Origin: Castanea sativa
Taxonomy: Eukaryota; Streptophyta; Magnoliopsida; Fagales; Fagaceae
Reading direction: 5' to 3'
Assembly: GCF_040712315.1 (NCBI RefSeq)
Contig: NC_134018.1
Coordinates: 47,803,335-47,867,334 of the forward strand
Length of the DNA stretch: 64,000 nt
The notes below the pieces were generated by a model that worked only from the letters and a program-made list of their open reading frames with translations, was not told where the DNA came from and ran no database searches. Positions 37,240 to 48,878 of the stretch are shown here, one piece after another (the first letter of the stretch is position 1; every line of letters starts with the position of its first letter). Made by a program: the position numbers and the translations under genes.

Positions 37240-40200
37240 ATGAAAAACCTGAAGCTGTACTCGGAGCTCTGTTCGAAACTCCAGCTTCAATCCAATGAAG
37301 AAGTCGCTCTCTTCTTTGCACACGATATCGAGCGGAGCCGCTTCTTCTTCGCTTCTTCCGCCAATCTCATCTACACCATCCACCTCTCTTCATTCCAAGT
37401 ATGCCTTGCCCCCTCTCTTCCTTCAATTCATTTCTTGTTTTTTATTCGAAATGGTTAATGGTTTTGTTTTTACAAACTGAGCGATTTAATCTCTAGAAAG
37501 TTAAACTTTGGTTACTGTAAAAATGCTATATCACAAGTTAGTGAATTACACCTTCGAAAACGATGTCGTGCTGATTGGATGGAAGGACTACATTGAAAAC
37601 GAATGGAAGTTAATACACACACACACACACTGAAATGAATAAAAATGAAACTTGGAGGATTGAATTGAAAATATGTTATTAGATAGTGTAATTTGTCACT
37701 TTGCGTATTATCAAGGCTAAATGATTGTTTTCATCCCTAAACTTTGCATGAATTTTGTTTTCGTCCCTGAACTTTTTAAAGATTAGGGACGAAATTTCGT
37801 CTAATTAAAGTTTAGGGGCAAAAAGCAAAATTCCTGTAAAGTTTAGGGATGAAAACTACATTTTAACCTATTATCAATATAGGACTAAAGAGTAAAGAGT
37901 TTGAAGAGTTTTCAATATATCTGTACATAATTAACACACTACAGTTCATTGCTTGAGTTGTATATATTTTTATTTATTTTTTTCCCATGATTTATAGAAT
38001 GAGAGGACGTGGGGAAAAGCTTCATTGCCAGCGGAGGTTGATTCTATTGATTTGGAGCCTAATGATTACATAACGGCCTTTGAGTATCACATGGAGAAAG
38101 AAGCGCTGATAGTGGGGACTTGTAGTGGGCTTTTGTTGCAGCACAGTGTGGATGATAATGGAACCGAAGTGGTTGGTAGAGTGGAGGGTGGGGTCAGGTG
38201 CATCTCACCCAGTCCTGATGGAGATTTGCTCGCCGTAATGACGGGTCTTGGGCAGGCACTGATTATGACAAACGATTGGGATTTGCTGTACGAGACCATG
38301 GTAGAGGAATTACGTGAAGGTGTTGACGTAAGTAAGGACCTCTTTCCATTATTATTCCTTGCTTTTGTGTCATTCCAATTTTTCAAACGTAGTGTATGCT
38401 AGTATATGTTACATTGATTGACTGGAAATTAATCTCTTTTATATTTTTTTAACTTGTAAGACACGCTTCTTGATAATTTGGGACCAGATTTGTGCCCTTA
38501 TAATTTCTCAACGGGAATCATCTTCTTAATTGGAGACATAGTGTGTTGCAGTTTGAATGTTCTCTATTGGTTATATTACCTACCTCTGGATGATATCATC
38601 ATGATTTTCTTGTTCCTGAAATAATTTGATTCCCTAGTTTTATAGAATTGAAAATTCTAATTTTGCTTCAATTCTTGGAATAGAAATGGTATGATTGTAG
38701 CAGAGAGGTGTCTTCTTCTTCTTCTCCTTTTTTTTTTTTTTTTTTTTTTGTTTTGGAAATCTAATGAATGAACTTTGGTTTTCAGCTGAACCCACTCTTT
38801 CTTCTACGAACGAGAGTCCCATATCTTGGCGAGGTGATGGGAAGTACTTTGCTACGCTAAGTGAGGTTTGTGATTCTACTAGCTTGCTTAAGAGGATTAA
38901 GATATGGGAACGGGATTCTGGGGCGTTGCATGCTACTTCAGAATCAAAGGCATTTATGGGATCAGCTATAGAATGGATGCCAAGTGGAGCGAAAATTGCA
39001 GCTGTTTATGATAGGAAAGCAGCTAATGAGTGTCCCTCAATAGTTTTCTTTGAGAGGAATGGGTTAGAAAGAAGCTCTTTTGGCATCAATGAGAAAATCA
39101 ATGCAACAATAGAAATGCTGAGGTGGAATTGCACTTCAGATCTTCTTGCAGCCATTGTCAGATGTGAAAAACATGACTCTGTGAAGATCTGGTTTTTCAG
39201 CAATAATCATTGGTACTTAAAGTTTGAAATTAGGTACTTAAGGCAGGATGGAGTGAGGTTCATGTGGGACCCAGCAAAACCGTTGCAGTTGATTTGTTGG
39301 ACTCTTGGTGGCCATATCACAATTTACAACTTCATCTGGAATACAGCTGTCATGGAGAACTCATTGGCATTAGTTATTGATGACTCTGAGATACATGTGA
39401 CTCCCCTTTCTGTGTTGCTTATGCCGCCTCCTATGTATCTATTCACTCTGAAATTTCCAAGTGCTGTCCGAGACATATCTTTATATTCTAAGAATTCCAA
39501 GAACCGTTTAGCTGCTTTTTTATCAGATGGTTCTTTGTGTGTTGTAGAGCTTCCTGCACCTGATACTTGGGAAGAACTAGAAGGCAAACAATTTGTCATT
39601 GAAGCTTCCATTTCTGAATCAGTTTTTGGATCTTTTGTTCATCTCTTATGGTTGGATTCACATATACTTCTTGCTGTTTCACATTATGGGTTTAATCATT
39701 ACTTGTCCAGTACCTTATCAAATGAGGGCGAGCTTCTTGGCTATTATCTGCAGGAAATTGAGCTTGTATGTTCTGAGGATCATGTTCCAGGCTTACTGAC
39801 ATGCTCAGGCTGGCATGCAAAAATTTCCTATCAAAACTCTCTAGAAGGACTGATTATTGGCACTGCTTCCAACCCAACCAAACTATGTTCAGCGTTTATT
39901 CAGTTTGATGGTGGAAAAATATTTGAGTATACAACCAGGATGGGAGCTTTGAAACATGATGATATGAGTTTCTCATCATCTTGCCCTTGGATGAATGTGG
40001 TTTCAGTTCGTGACAATGGATCATTGAAGTTTTTGCCTTTTGGACTTGATGTCATTGGCAGGTTGCATGTTGGTGGGAGGATATTATGCAACAATTGCAA
40101 CAGTTTCTCGTCTTACTCTAATTTGGCTGATCAAGTGATCACACATTTAATTCTTTCAACTAAACAGGACTTGCTCTATATTGTTGAAATTAGTGATATA

Positions 40201-43200
40201 TTGCATGGAGAATTAGACCCAAAATATGAGAACTTCATCCACACTCCTAATAGGAGAAGAGAAGAAAATAAAAACTTCATAAATATATGGGAAAGAGGTG
40301 CCAAAATTATTGGTGTCCTGCATGGAGATAAAGCTGCTGTCATATTACAAACAACTCGGGGAAACCTTGAATGCATTTATCCCAGAAAATTGGTCTTGGC
40401 CTCAATCATCAATGCATTGGTCCAAGGGCGCTTCAGAGATGCATTACTCATGGTGAGACGGCATAGGATAGATTTCAACATCATTGTTGACCATTGTGGT
40501 TGGCAAGCATTTCTCCAATCAGCTGCAGAGTTTGTCAGGCAGGTTAGCAATTTGAACTACATAACTGAGTTTGTTTGTGCCATAAAGAATGAGAATATCA
40601 CAGAGCGACTATACAATGATTTGGTATCTTTACCCTGCTCAAAGGATGCTAAAGATGTACAAGCTAGAGATTCAATGGGTCTTGGTGATAATAACAAGGT
40701 TTCTTCTGTCCTTCTGGCCATAAGGAAGGCTCTTGAGGAACAACTACCAGAAAGCCCTGCAAGGGAGCTTTGCATCTTGACCACTCTTGCTCGTAATGAT
40801 CCCCCGGCACTTGAAGAAGCTTTGGAGAGAATAAAAGTTACCCGTGAAATGGAATTATCAGGTTCTAATGACCCTAGAAGAATATCTTACCCTTCTGCTG
40901 AGGAGGCTCTGAAGCATCTCTTGTGGTTATCTGATTCTGAGGCTGTATTTGAGGCTGCTTTAGGCCTTTATGATTTGAACCTTGCAGCTATTGTGGCATT
41001 GAACTCTCAGCGGGATCCTAAAGAATTTCTTCCTTTCCTTCAAGAGTTGGAACAAATGCCAGCTGTCTTAATGCGCTACAATATTGACCTTAGGCTGCTC
41101 AGGTTTAGGAATGCTCTTAAACACATTGTTTCTGCAGGTGATGCTCATTTTGAAGATTGTATGAACCTCATGGAGAAAAATCCTCAGCTTTTTCCACTGG
41201 GACTTCAGCTTATCACTGATCCTCCGAAGAGGAAGCAAATCCTTGAGGCCTGGGGAGATCATCTCAATGATGAAAAATGTTTTGAGGATGCAGCTACAAC
41301 TTATTTGTGTTGTTCAAGTTTGGAAAAGGCTTTGAAGTCATATCGTGCTTGTGGTAATTGGAGTGGAGTGTTTACAGTTGCTGGGCTCCTTAAGATGGGA
41401 AAAGATGAGATAATGCAACTGGCTCATGAGCTTTGTGAAGAACTTCAAGCTCTTGGTAAACCAGGGGAGGCTGCCAGAATTGCTCTGGAGTACTGTGAAG
41501 ATGTTAATGGGGGGCTGAATTTGTTGATTAGTGCAAGGGAGTGGGAGGAGGCTTTGAGGGTTGCATTTATGCAGAGGAGAGAGGATTTAATCTCAGAAGT
41601 GAAGAATGCATCTTTGGAATGTGCAAGTATGTTGATAGGTGAATACAAGGAAGGCTTGGAGAAAGTAGGGAAGTATCTGACTCGCTACTTAGCTGTTCGA
41701 CAGAGAAGATTACTTCTTGCTGCAAAGATCCAGTCAGAGGAACGGTCAATGAGTGATCTTGATGATGATGCAACTTCAGAGGCTAGCAGTAATTTCAGTG
41801 GAATGAGTGCTTACACTACAGGGTTTGTCTTTATACTTCCATTGCATATAACTTTTGACTCCATAGCATGTTATTCTTTACCAGAGTTATTGGTTCTGTG
41901 CAATTTCTTACTCAATATTCTTCATTAGTGGGTAGTTCTATGTACAAGTCCATTGCTTGTGGGTTGCTACCTTTGGTCTTTGATTTTTTAGTTGTTAGAA
42001 CAATGATTAAGTGATTAATTTCACCATTTCCTATCCACTTAAGTTTTTGGGACAAATGGTAATTTATAATGAATTCAAAGCAAGGGGTCCTTAGTTCGAA
42101 CCAAGTGTCTACTCTATCTTTTATTAAAAAAATTAAAATTCCATGTGCTAAGCCCTACTTATTGAAGGAGATTCTAGGAACATGAGGAGTGTTAAAATTA
42201 TGGAATAGTGATTAAATTCACCATAGTTTATCAGCTTAAGCTGCTGGGACAAGTGGTGATCCCGCATCATTAAGTGTATTCATGAATACCTTATTTTATC
42301 AGCCATAAACACTGTTGTTTGACTTGACTCCTAAGGGTAACACAATTGGCTGGGGACCATGCCTTATGAAGTAGAGGTTGCTGGATCAAATCTCTCCCTC
42401 CCCCTCTTTTGAAATCCTTTGGTTATTTCTCCCTTTATCAGGGGGGGCCCAGTTTCAGTTATTTCTCCTAGGTTTGTTGAACCATTTTACAGCTTTATCC
42501 TGCCCCTGCAACTCCATGTGTAATTTCTGCCAAGCTTGTTCTACTAATATTGTGAAAAGATGAGAAAAAGTTGCTTGAGATGGTTTGGTCATGTTCAGAT
42601 GAGAGCGACTAATGTACTAGTAAGAAAGAGTGAGTTGATCCAAGTTGAAGGAACGAAAAAAGTAAGACCAAAAATAGCATTAGTAGAAGTAATAAAATAA
42701 GACATGTCAGTTAGGAAAGAAACAGAGAGTATGACTTCAAATAGAATAGAATGGAGGAAGAGTACATGTGGCCTACCCTAACTAATTCGTTGAAGATCCA
42801 TAACTGACCCCAAAAATTTGAGACTAAGACTTTGTTGTTGTTGTTGTACTGATCTGGATACTCACAAGTGTTAAATGACTAAAAAGAAGACAGTATTATT
42901 TAGAATGGTTGTTGAATATTTTGTTTGTTGGCTGTTAATAGATGGGCTAATCATGGGCATATTATTTCAATCTTTTTTGGTTATAATCAGTCTTCACAAC
43001 TTCTACACTGTTTGCATATCAATTTTATTTTATTATTTTTATGTGCTGCTTTGTTGTGTAATCCAGTGACAAAGCTACATTCTTCACTTCCCCCCTCCAC
43101 CCCACAAAAAAAGAAAGATTCTTTCACTCTGAAAATTTGCACGGTAGTTGGTTTGCGTGCATCTGAATGCTTCTGATATTAACCAGCATTACTAAAGGGT

Positions 43201-43722
43201 TTACCTCACTTCATGAACAGGACCAGGAAGAGCACTGCATCTTCCATCATCTCAAGTGCAGCTAGCAAGGCCAGAGACACCAGACGCCAGAGAAAAAGAG
43301 GAAAAATTCGTCCTGGAAGGTATATTTTTAGGATCTCTTTTCTCATTTGATACAGTTTAACGTCAGTCACAATCTCAGGGATGAAAATTAACACTTGACA
43401 TTCCAGCGCTGATGAGGAGTTTGCTCTGGTGGAGCATTTGAAGGGCATGTGTCTAACAGCTGGGGCAAAGATTGAGCTTAAATCTTTACTGGTTTCCCTC
43501 GTGATGCTTGGTGAGGAAGAAACTGCGAGGAAGCTGCAATGTGCAGGAGAGAACTTTCAACTGTCTCAAATGGCAGCAGTTAAACTAGCTGAAGATACAA
43601 TGTCCACTAATATCATAAACGAGCATGCACATTCAATGGAGCGCTACGTAAAAAAGTTGACAAGTGAAGTGAAAGATTCAGAGGCTTTCAATTGGCGGTC
43701 TAAAATATTTCTTTCTCCTTAA
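37240..43722 (+). CDS. ELP1: Elongator complex subunit 1 (ELP1/IKI3)
   Basis: Five exons: 37240-37398, 37998-38331, 38786-41822, 43221-43319 and 43407-43722 (TAA), 1314 aa, matching plant ELP1 (about 1319 aa in Arabidopsis ELO2). The N-terminal half holds WD40-type repeats (e.g. ESPISWRGDGKYFATLSE); the C-terminal half is TPR-like helical. The basic motif KARDTRRQRKRGKIRPG near residue 1200 matches the tRNA-binding region of ELP1. As scaffold of the six-subunit Elongator it supports wobble-uridine modification of tRNAs, with reported roles in transcription and leaf growth. At exon 2 two overlapping donors (38328 and 38332) exist; only the second keeps frame into AEPTLSS. Introns contain a MULE-type MITE (intron 1), an RTE-type LINE end and a dispersed repeat (intron 3). 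Identity is very sure. Confidence 0.96.
37715..37868. mobile_element. Mutator-type MITE in ELP1 intron 1
   Basis: Inverted ends GGCTAAATGATTGTTTTCAT and, reversed, GGTTAAAATGTAGTTTTCAT bracket 154 bases. A perfect 9-base direct repeat TATTATCAA lies at 37706-37714 and 37869-37877, as expected for Mutator-like transposition. Confidence 0.88.
38737..38759. repeat. Poly-T run before ELP1 exon 3
   Basis: A T-run of over twenty bases ends about 27 bases before the acceptor of exon 3 and may serve as its polypyrimidine tract. Confidence 0.8.
41990..42270 (+). repeat. Dispersed repeat, family copy of 31317-31575
   Basis: Shares ordered blocks with the copy in the zinc-finger gene, including GACAAATGGTAATTTAT and AGTTCGAACC (B-box-like), CCTACTTATTGAAGGAGA. 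Probably a tRNA-derived SINE-like unit. It lies in ELP1 intron 3; a further SINE-like stretch (GGATCAAATC) follows at about 42330-42412. Confidence 0.5.
42549..42848 (+). mobile_element. RTE-type LINE 3' end in ELP1 intron 3
   Basis: Plus frames read LRWFGHVQMRATNVLVRKSE, then a decayed Arg/Lys-rich tail including RIEWRKS, characteristic of the C-terminus of plant RTE-clade reverse transcriptases. The element ends with the clade's signature AATTTGAGACTAAGACTTTG and TTG repeats. Internal stops show it is dead. Confidence 0.8.
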
Positions 43723-44571
43723 TAGGTCTGTTTAGTAGGTTTTACCTGATAATTCTTCCGAATTTAACTTAGGCGTGCGTTCTGCATTTCAATGTATTTG
43801 TCAAAATTTTGTGAGTCTGGCCCTAATCTGATTATCAGAAGATCCAATTTTTCTCTTCAAAAATTCTCCGTCACAGAATTCTGATAAAGTTAATAGCAAG
43901 ATGATTCGGTTTAACACAATCAATCAACAGCATCCATTGTAAATTTTTGATCCGATGAATGAACAGATTAGTCCTCATCTATGGCAGCTCAAATAGGCTG
44001 TTGCAGCTTAAGAAATCAGATAACTCTAATCTTAGTCGATTGATTTGCTGATTTTTTTATGCAGCGCTGGGCAGACCTTCAATACCTTTTTATATTTTTG
44101 GGCTGCGCTAGTTAGGGATTGCCTTAGAAGTGCATGGGTGAATGAAAGAAAATTTTGTAAAAAAAGGCGAAGAAGAAGGAAAGCAGTATGAAAATATTGT
44201 GGAAAGTGCTTCCCCCCACTCCTTTAATTGTGGGCTTTAGATTCCAATTTAGAGTTAAGAAGGGCTTCGGATCAATAACATTCTTGCATCCATTCAAAAA
44301 AAAAAATCGATAATTAGGAAAGATATTAGCCTTGGTATTGTTCAAGCAAATGATTTAAGAAGATAATAAACAAACAAACAAGAAGGCTTTTTTCGAAGAG
44401 GATAATATAAATAATCGCAAAGCAATCTGGCAAATTAGTCTCTCCTGAGTTTCTTCACATTTACGTGTCCATTTTTTGGTTCGCTGTTTGGAATGGAAAG
44501 ATTTGGGAGTAATGAAGTGAATGCGTGAGGAGTTAAAGATGGAAAGGCTTGAAGCGTGGCGAAAAGAAAAT
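43723..44571. other. Intergenic, ELP1 3' region
   Basis: Probable ELP1 3' UTR followed by unremarkable AT-rich DNA up to the tRNA gene. No ORF with a recognisable product. Confidence 0.6.
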
Positions 44572-44584
44572 AGGAAAAAGAAAA
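44572..44584 (-). terminator. Pol III terminator of tRNA-Cys
   Basis: On the minus strand the tRNA 3' end is followed within a few bases by TTTTCTTTTT, i.e. T4 and T5 runs, the usual RNA polymerase III stop. Confidence 0.7.
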
Positions 44585-44588
44585 CATC

Positions 44589-44660
44589 AGGGCCCAACCG
44601 GGTTCGAACCGGTGACCTCTTGATCTGCAGTCAAATGCTCTACCACTGAGCTATGGACCC
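44589..44660 (-). tRNA. trnC-GCA: tRNA-Cys (anticodon GCA)
   Basis: The minus strand folds as a complete 72-base cloverleaf: acceptor GGGTCCA pairs with TGGGCCC, D-arm GCTCAGTGGTAGAGC, anticodon loop CTGCAGA with GCA at 44627-44625, T-arm CCGGTTCGAACCCGG. A U73 discriminator base (44589) is the cysteine identity base. No intron; CCA is not encoded, as usual in eukaryotes. Internal A and B boxes are intact, and a CAA lies directly upstream. Likely functional nuclear gene. Confidence 0.96.
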
Positions 44661-44966
44661 TTGGACGTAAGTGTAACTTAAAGTTTTATCTTCATATTAA
44701 ACAATCTGCTAGACCCGTATAGCAGTCGCTGTGTACTTCACACTTTCACTGACATTCCAGAATTTGAAATTCACCTTACCATTGGAAAAACATATTTAAA
44801 GTTTTATTTTCTTTACAGCTGAATTCAAGAAACAAAATTAGGGAAATTATTTTCCTGAACAGAAAATTATTTCTGTTAAAATAAATAGCTTCTCTTCGCC
44901 ACATTCTACAATTTCTACCTTTTCAGTTTCACATTTTAAAGTGAATTATAATTCCCACGCAGGTTT

Positions 44967-46195
44967 TCTTTTTTTATTTTTTATAAGTGAATAAGCATCT
45001 TCATTTGAAGGATCTGAAACACAGGTCAAAATAGTTCATTAACAACACAAAACAGCTACACCAACAATAGAACTCAACTTAAAAACTCTGGCCTCCTTAT
45101 CAAGACACCAGTTACAGATGTACTCCTAATAACAAAAACACAAATAATCCAAAGGTATTGATTAGCCAAAAGAAGAAAAAAAAAAAAACAAAGAAAAGAA
45201 ATATCCCAAATGCCAAAAAGAGTGCTATATATTATTCTACAGATTACAAAATTTTCCCCCACATTCTATTCTATTTTTGATCTCCCATTTGATTTTCCTC
45301 GCAATGCCTTTTTCAGAGTTAATTGCATTCCTCTATGTGGTAAACTGTAGACCACAATGAGAGTCTGCATAGAAGAAGGGACTTCATACTTTTACCTTTC
45401 AATTGAGATTCACTCCAGCACACAACATCCTCCCAATGATATTTAGGATTTTTTATTAGACACAATGAAATACATGTTCTCTGATTCCTTTTCAGAAAAT
45501 TCAGAAAAGAACACTGGAAAAACAAGTGAGTGTCCATAGCAATGTCCTAGCTTATCAATCAATCCTTAGTTGTGAGCCAAATATGAATAGTTAACAGGCC
45601 AATCAAAGCAAGTCTGGGATTGTTTTAAAGAATTATAGTAGCTTCCAGCAGTCCATCTCCCAATCTCCATCAATCTCAACTTGCTTTGAATACCCACCAC
45701 CACCACCAGGTCCTCTGATCTAGCAGGGTGTGTAAACCAGTTAACATCCTTAAGACACTAGATAATTTTGCTTCATAGGAACCTGCTGCATCATATACTA
45801 CCTGATAACCATATTGGAGGAGCAAAGTGTCATTGGAGTGTTGACAGTCATGCCATTGGTTAGGGAGAAAGTTTCACCTGACCTACCATGAACTTAATGA
45901 ATGGCCTTGTAATTTATCTTTGATTCAAAATCTTCCTCCAAGACCAGCTGCAGTCTTGATGAATTTTAACCATCCAAAGACTTCTTCATTTGAGAAGATT
46001 CAAGTGAACCCATACAAGCCGGATGGAGCCTGCCTTAGTCCACTCTTCTAATCTCCTCGATCCCATACCACCCTCATTTCTTGGTTTGCATACCAAATCT
46101 CAGCTTCTTTTTGCTCCAGAAGCCGAGTGGCCAGATCTATTCTGAAGAAACCAACTAAGCTTCTGGTCCACAATCTTAAAAAAATTCTTTGGGTC
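44967..46195 (-). mobile_element. Decayed LINE (RT C-terminus to 3' tail) next to the PPR gene
   Basis: Minus-strand frames in pieces read as plant LINE text: DLVCKPRNEGG-like YANQEMRV...GD near 46090, a KIHQDCSWSWRK-type block near 45950, and at 45537-45319 FFQCSFLNFL...EDVVCWSESQLKGKS followed by LWSTVYHIEE, matching the zf-RVT region. The 3' end (AAAAATAAAAAAAG on the minus strand) is at about 44967. Many stops and shifts show a dead copy. It begins a few bases after the PPR stop codon, so it may supply that gene's 3' UTR. Confidence 0.75.
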
Positions 46196-46199
46196 ACAC

Positions 46200-48878
46200 T
46201 CACTGACTCTGAATGCATGCATGGAACCTGTTTTCAACCTCAACCCAACTAAATCCTGGAGTTTTCTTCAACCCAGATTCAGGCACCCTTGACCTTATGC
46301 TTCCCTCATCGCCCCAATTACCAGATTCAGCAAACAAACTCGATAAAACTACATAATTTGTTGCATTTTCAGGTTCAAGTTTAACAAGATGTTGCAGCGC
46401 AATTTCTCCTAACTTGATATTAGAGTACATTTTACAAGCACCCAACAATGCTCCCCAAACTCCAGCATCAGGTTTCATTGGCATTGTTTTTATCAAAATC
46501 AAAGTTTCATCAAATAGACCAGCACGACCCAGAAGGTCTACCATGCAAGCATAGTGTTCCAACTCTGGTTCGAAATGGTGTTTTTCACACATGGACTCAA
46601 AAATTTTCCTTCCTTCTTCTATTAAACCTGCATGTCTACAAGCTGACAAAACATTGATGAAGGACACAGAGTCAACCTGGACATGACTCTCTTGCATGAG
46701 TGAGAAAAGTGCAATGGCATTGTTGCCTTGCCCATGAACTGCATACCCTGTAAGCATTGCATTCCATGAAACTGTGTTTTTGTTTTCCATCTCATTAAAG
46801 AAATTCTCTGAATAATTGAGCTGCCCACATTTAGCATACATATCAATAAGACTATTCCCAACAAGTGTATTAGACAGAAATCCCATCCGGATAATGTAAG
46901 CATGAAAAGCCATGCCTTCTCGTAAGGCTGCCAAAGATGCCACTGCTGGAAGGACATTCACAAATGTGACCAAATTGGGCCGAAAGTTCTCCATTATCAT
47001 GTGGTAAAAGGTGGATATGGCTTTCTTTGCATGTGCATTCTGCATGTATCCTGCAATTATCACATTCCAAGATACTTCATCCTTTGCAAACTCTGTTTTG
47101 TAGAATAAGAATTCAGCTGAGGAAAGGCTTCCACATTTTGCATACACGTCAATGAGAGCATTCCTTACAGGACAGTCAGATTCAAATCCACTTCTAATGA
47201 TTTGACCATGAATGCTGGTGCCTTGGTGTAGGCCATTTAACAGGGAGCATGCATGAAGCAAACCCACCATTGTTCCTGTGTCTGGATGTATTTTAGATAG
47301 CTGTAATTCACGGAAGAATTCCATTGCATGGTATGGGTCACCAAACTGTACATAGCCATTTATTAAAACATTCCATGTCACAACATCTTTACATGGAAGT
47401 CTGTTGAAAACATTCACTGCCCAAGTAAATAATCCCCATTTAGAATACATGAATACTAGAGCTGTTCCTGTTGAAATATCAAAATCAAAGTCAGACTTAA
47501 TAGCATAGCAGTGCACGCTTTTACCTAATCTTATAGCCAATAAATCTGCACATGCTGGAAGGATACTCATCAGAGTTGTTTTATCTGGTTTCAGATTGTG
47601 ATTCTGCATATCTCGAAATATAGACAATGCTTCTTCAGGATATCCAGATTGGACAAGAGCAGATATAAAAGCAGCCCAAGCAATCAGATCTCTTTCCATA
47701 AGTCCCATAAACAATTTCTTGGCCTTTCCTAATTCTCCACATTTTATATACATGGTCATGATAGGAGTAGCAACCAAAACATCTAAATCAATCCCTTCTC
47801 GTATTGCACACTCATGGATCTCCTTTCCTTTCTCTAAATCTCTCATTTCTGCTGCTGCCAATAGAGCACTTACAGCAGAAGTCTTATTTATCTTAGAATT
47901 CTCCACTTTCATTCTATCAAATAACTTCAAAACCTCAAAGAAATATCTATTAAACAAATACCCTGCCACCATTGTCTTCCACGACACATCATCTCGTCCC
48001 CACATGTGATCAAAAACCCGTCGAGCAGCATTCATGTCGCCACACTTAGAGTACATATCAATCAACCCATTTGAAATCGCAGCCTGAAAATCCCTCCTTA
48101 CCACATATCCATGAATAGACTTACAAGAATCAATATCAGCTAATCTCGAAATAGCTGGAACCAAGTTCAACAAGCTCACTGAATCCGGCTTCACTCCCCC
48201 CAACTGCATACTCCAAAATAACCCCAACGCCTCATGAGGATCCTCACTTTGTGACAACCCGGCAATCATTGTATTCCAAACCACAACATCCTTCTTAGGC
48301 AAACAATCAAACACCTCACGTGCACTTCTTAAATCACCCATTTTACAATACATATCAACAAGACCAGTCCCTATAAACACATCACATTCCAGTCTCCTAC
48401 GAGCTATTTCACGGTGAACAAGAACGCCCTTTTGCAAGTCAAGAGCACCAGTACAAGCTTTTAAAACAAACGTGAATGTATACTTGTCAGGCTCACACCC
48501 TTTCTCTAACATAAAATGATACATATCTAGAGCTTCTTTGTATTGTTTTGACCTCGTATAAGCTCTAATCATTGAATTCCACAAAGTAACACGTGGGTTT
48601 GGCGTGAATTCAAAAACAGAGCGAGCCAAATCACATTTGTGAAACAAAGAGTAAGAATTAATGAGATGGGTAAGTATGGAATGGTCTTCTTTGAGGCCTG
48701 AAACTATCAAATGGCTATGGACTTGAAGCAGTGACTTAAGGTCTTTGCATGAAGAGAGGAGGCCAAGGTAGTGGGTGTAATTTTTTGAACTGTTGGAGGT
48801 TATAGTTTGGATTTCAGAAGCTACTGTTGCGAGTGCATGGTATTGTCTACGTAGTAGTAGTACATTATTTACTGTCAT
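46200..48878 (-). CDS. Pentatricopeptide repeat protein, E-type, probably mitochondrial
   Basis: One exon of 892 codons ending in TGA at 46200. Many PLS-type PPR motifs follow one another (VTLWNSMIRAYTRSKQYKEA, VVVWNTMIAGLSQ, VSWNVIIAGYMQ, VSWNAMLTGYAVHG), then an E-type C-terminus (GVWGALLGACKMYSNIKLGE...GLKKTPGFSWVEV). No DYW domain follows. PLS-class PPRs bind organelle RNA and commonly direct C-to-U editing; the target is unknown. I chose the ATG at 48878 because MTVNNVLLLRRQYHALATVA looks like a mitochondrial presequence; an in-frame ATG at 49019 would add 47 residues of low plausibility. It resembles Arabidopsis At2g39620 (from memory), a neighbour of the At2g39580 zinc-finger gene, as is the case here. 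The C-terminus ends abruptly against a LINE. Confidence 0.93.
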   Translation of the reverse strand: MTVNNVLLLRRQYHALATVASEIQTITSNSSKNYTHYLGLLSSCKDLKSLLQVHSHLIVSGLKEDHSILTHLINSYSLFHKCDLARSVFEFTPNPRVTLWNSMIRAYTRSKQYKEALDMYHFMLEKGCEPDKYTFTFVLKACTGALDLQKGVLVHREIARRRLECDVFIGTGLVDMYCKMGDLRSAREVFDCLPKKDVVVWNTMIAGLSQSEDPHEALGLFWSMQLGGVKPDSVSLLNLVPAISRLADIDSCKSIHGYVVRRDFQAAISNGLIDMYSKCGDMNAARRVFDHMWGRDDVSWKTMVAGYLFNRYFFEVLKLFDRMKVENSKINKTSAVSALLAAAEMRDLEKGKEIHECAIREGIDLDVLVATPIMTMYIKCGELGKAKKLFMGLMERDLIAWAAFISALVQSGYPEEALSIFRDMQNHNLKPDKTTLMSILPACADLLAIRLGKSVHCYAIKSDFDFDISTGTALVFMYSKWGLFTWAVNVFNRLPCKDVVTWNVLINGYVQFGDPYHAMEFFRELQLSKIHPDTGTMVGLLHACSLLNGLHQGTSIHGQIIRSGFESDCPVRNALIDVYAKCGSLSSAEFLFYKTEFAKDEVSWNVIIAGYMQNAHAKKAISTFYHMIMENFRPNLVTFVNVLPAVASLAALREGMAFHAYIIRMGFLSNTLVGNSLIDMYAKCGQLNYSENFFNEMENKNTVSWNAMLTGYAVHGQGNNAIALFSLMQESHVQVDSVSFINVLSACRHAGLIEEGRKIFESMCEKHHFEPELEHYACMVDLLGRAGLFDETLILIKTMPMKPDAGVWGALLGACKMYSNIKLGEIALQHLVKLEPENATNYVVLSSLFAESGNWGDEGSIRSRVPESGLKKTPGFSWVEVENRFHACIQSQ

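Noticed and set aside
37240..44660. Functional link between ELP1 and the adjacent tRNA gene
   Set aside because: Elongator modifies wobble uridine; tRNA-Cys(GCA) has a G at the wobble position, so proximity is most likely chance.
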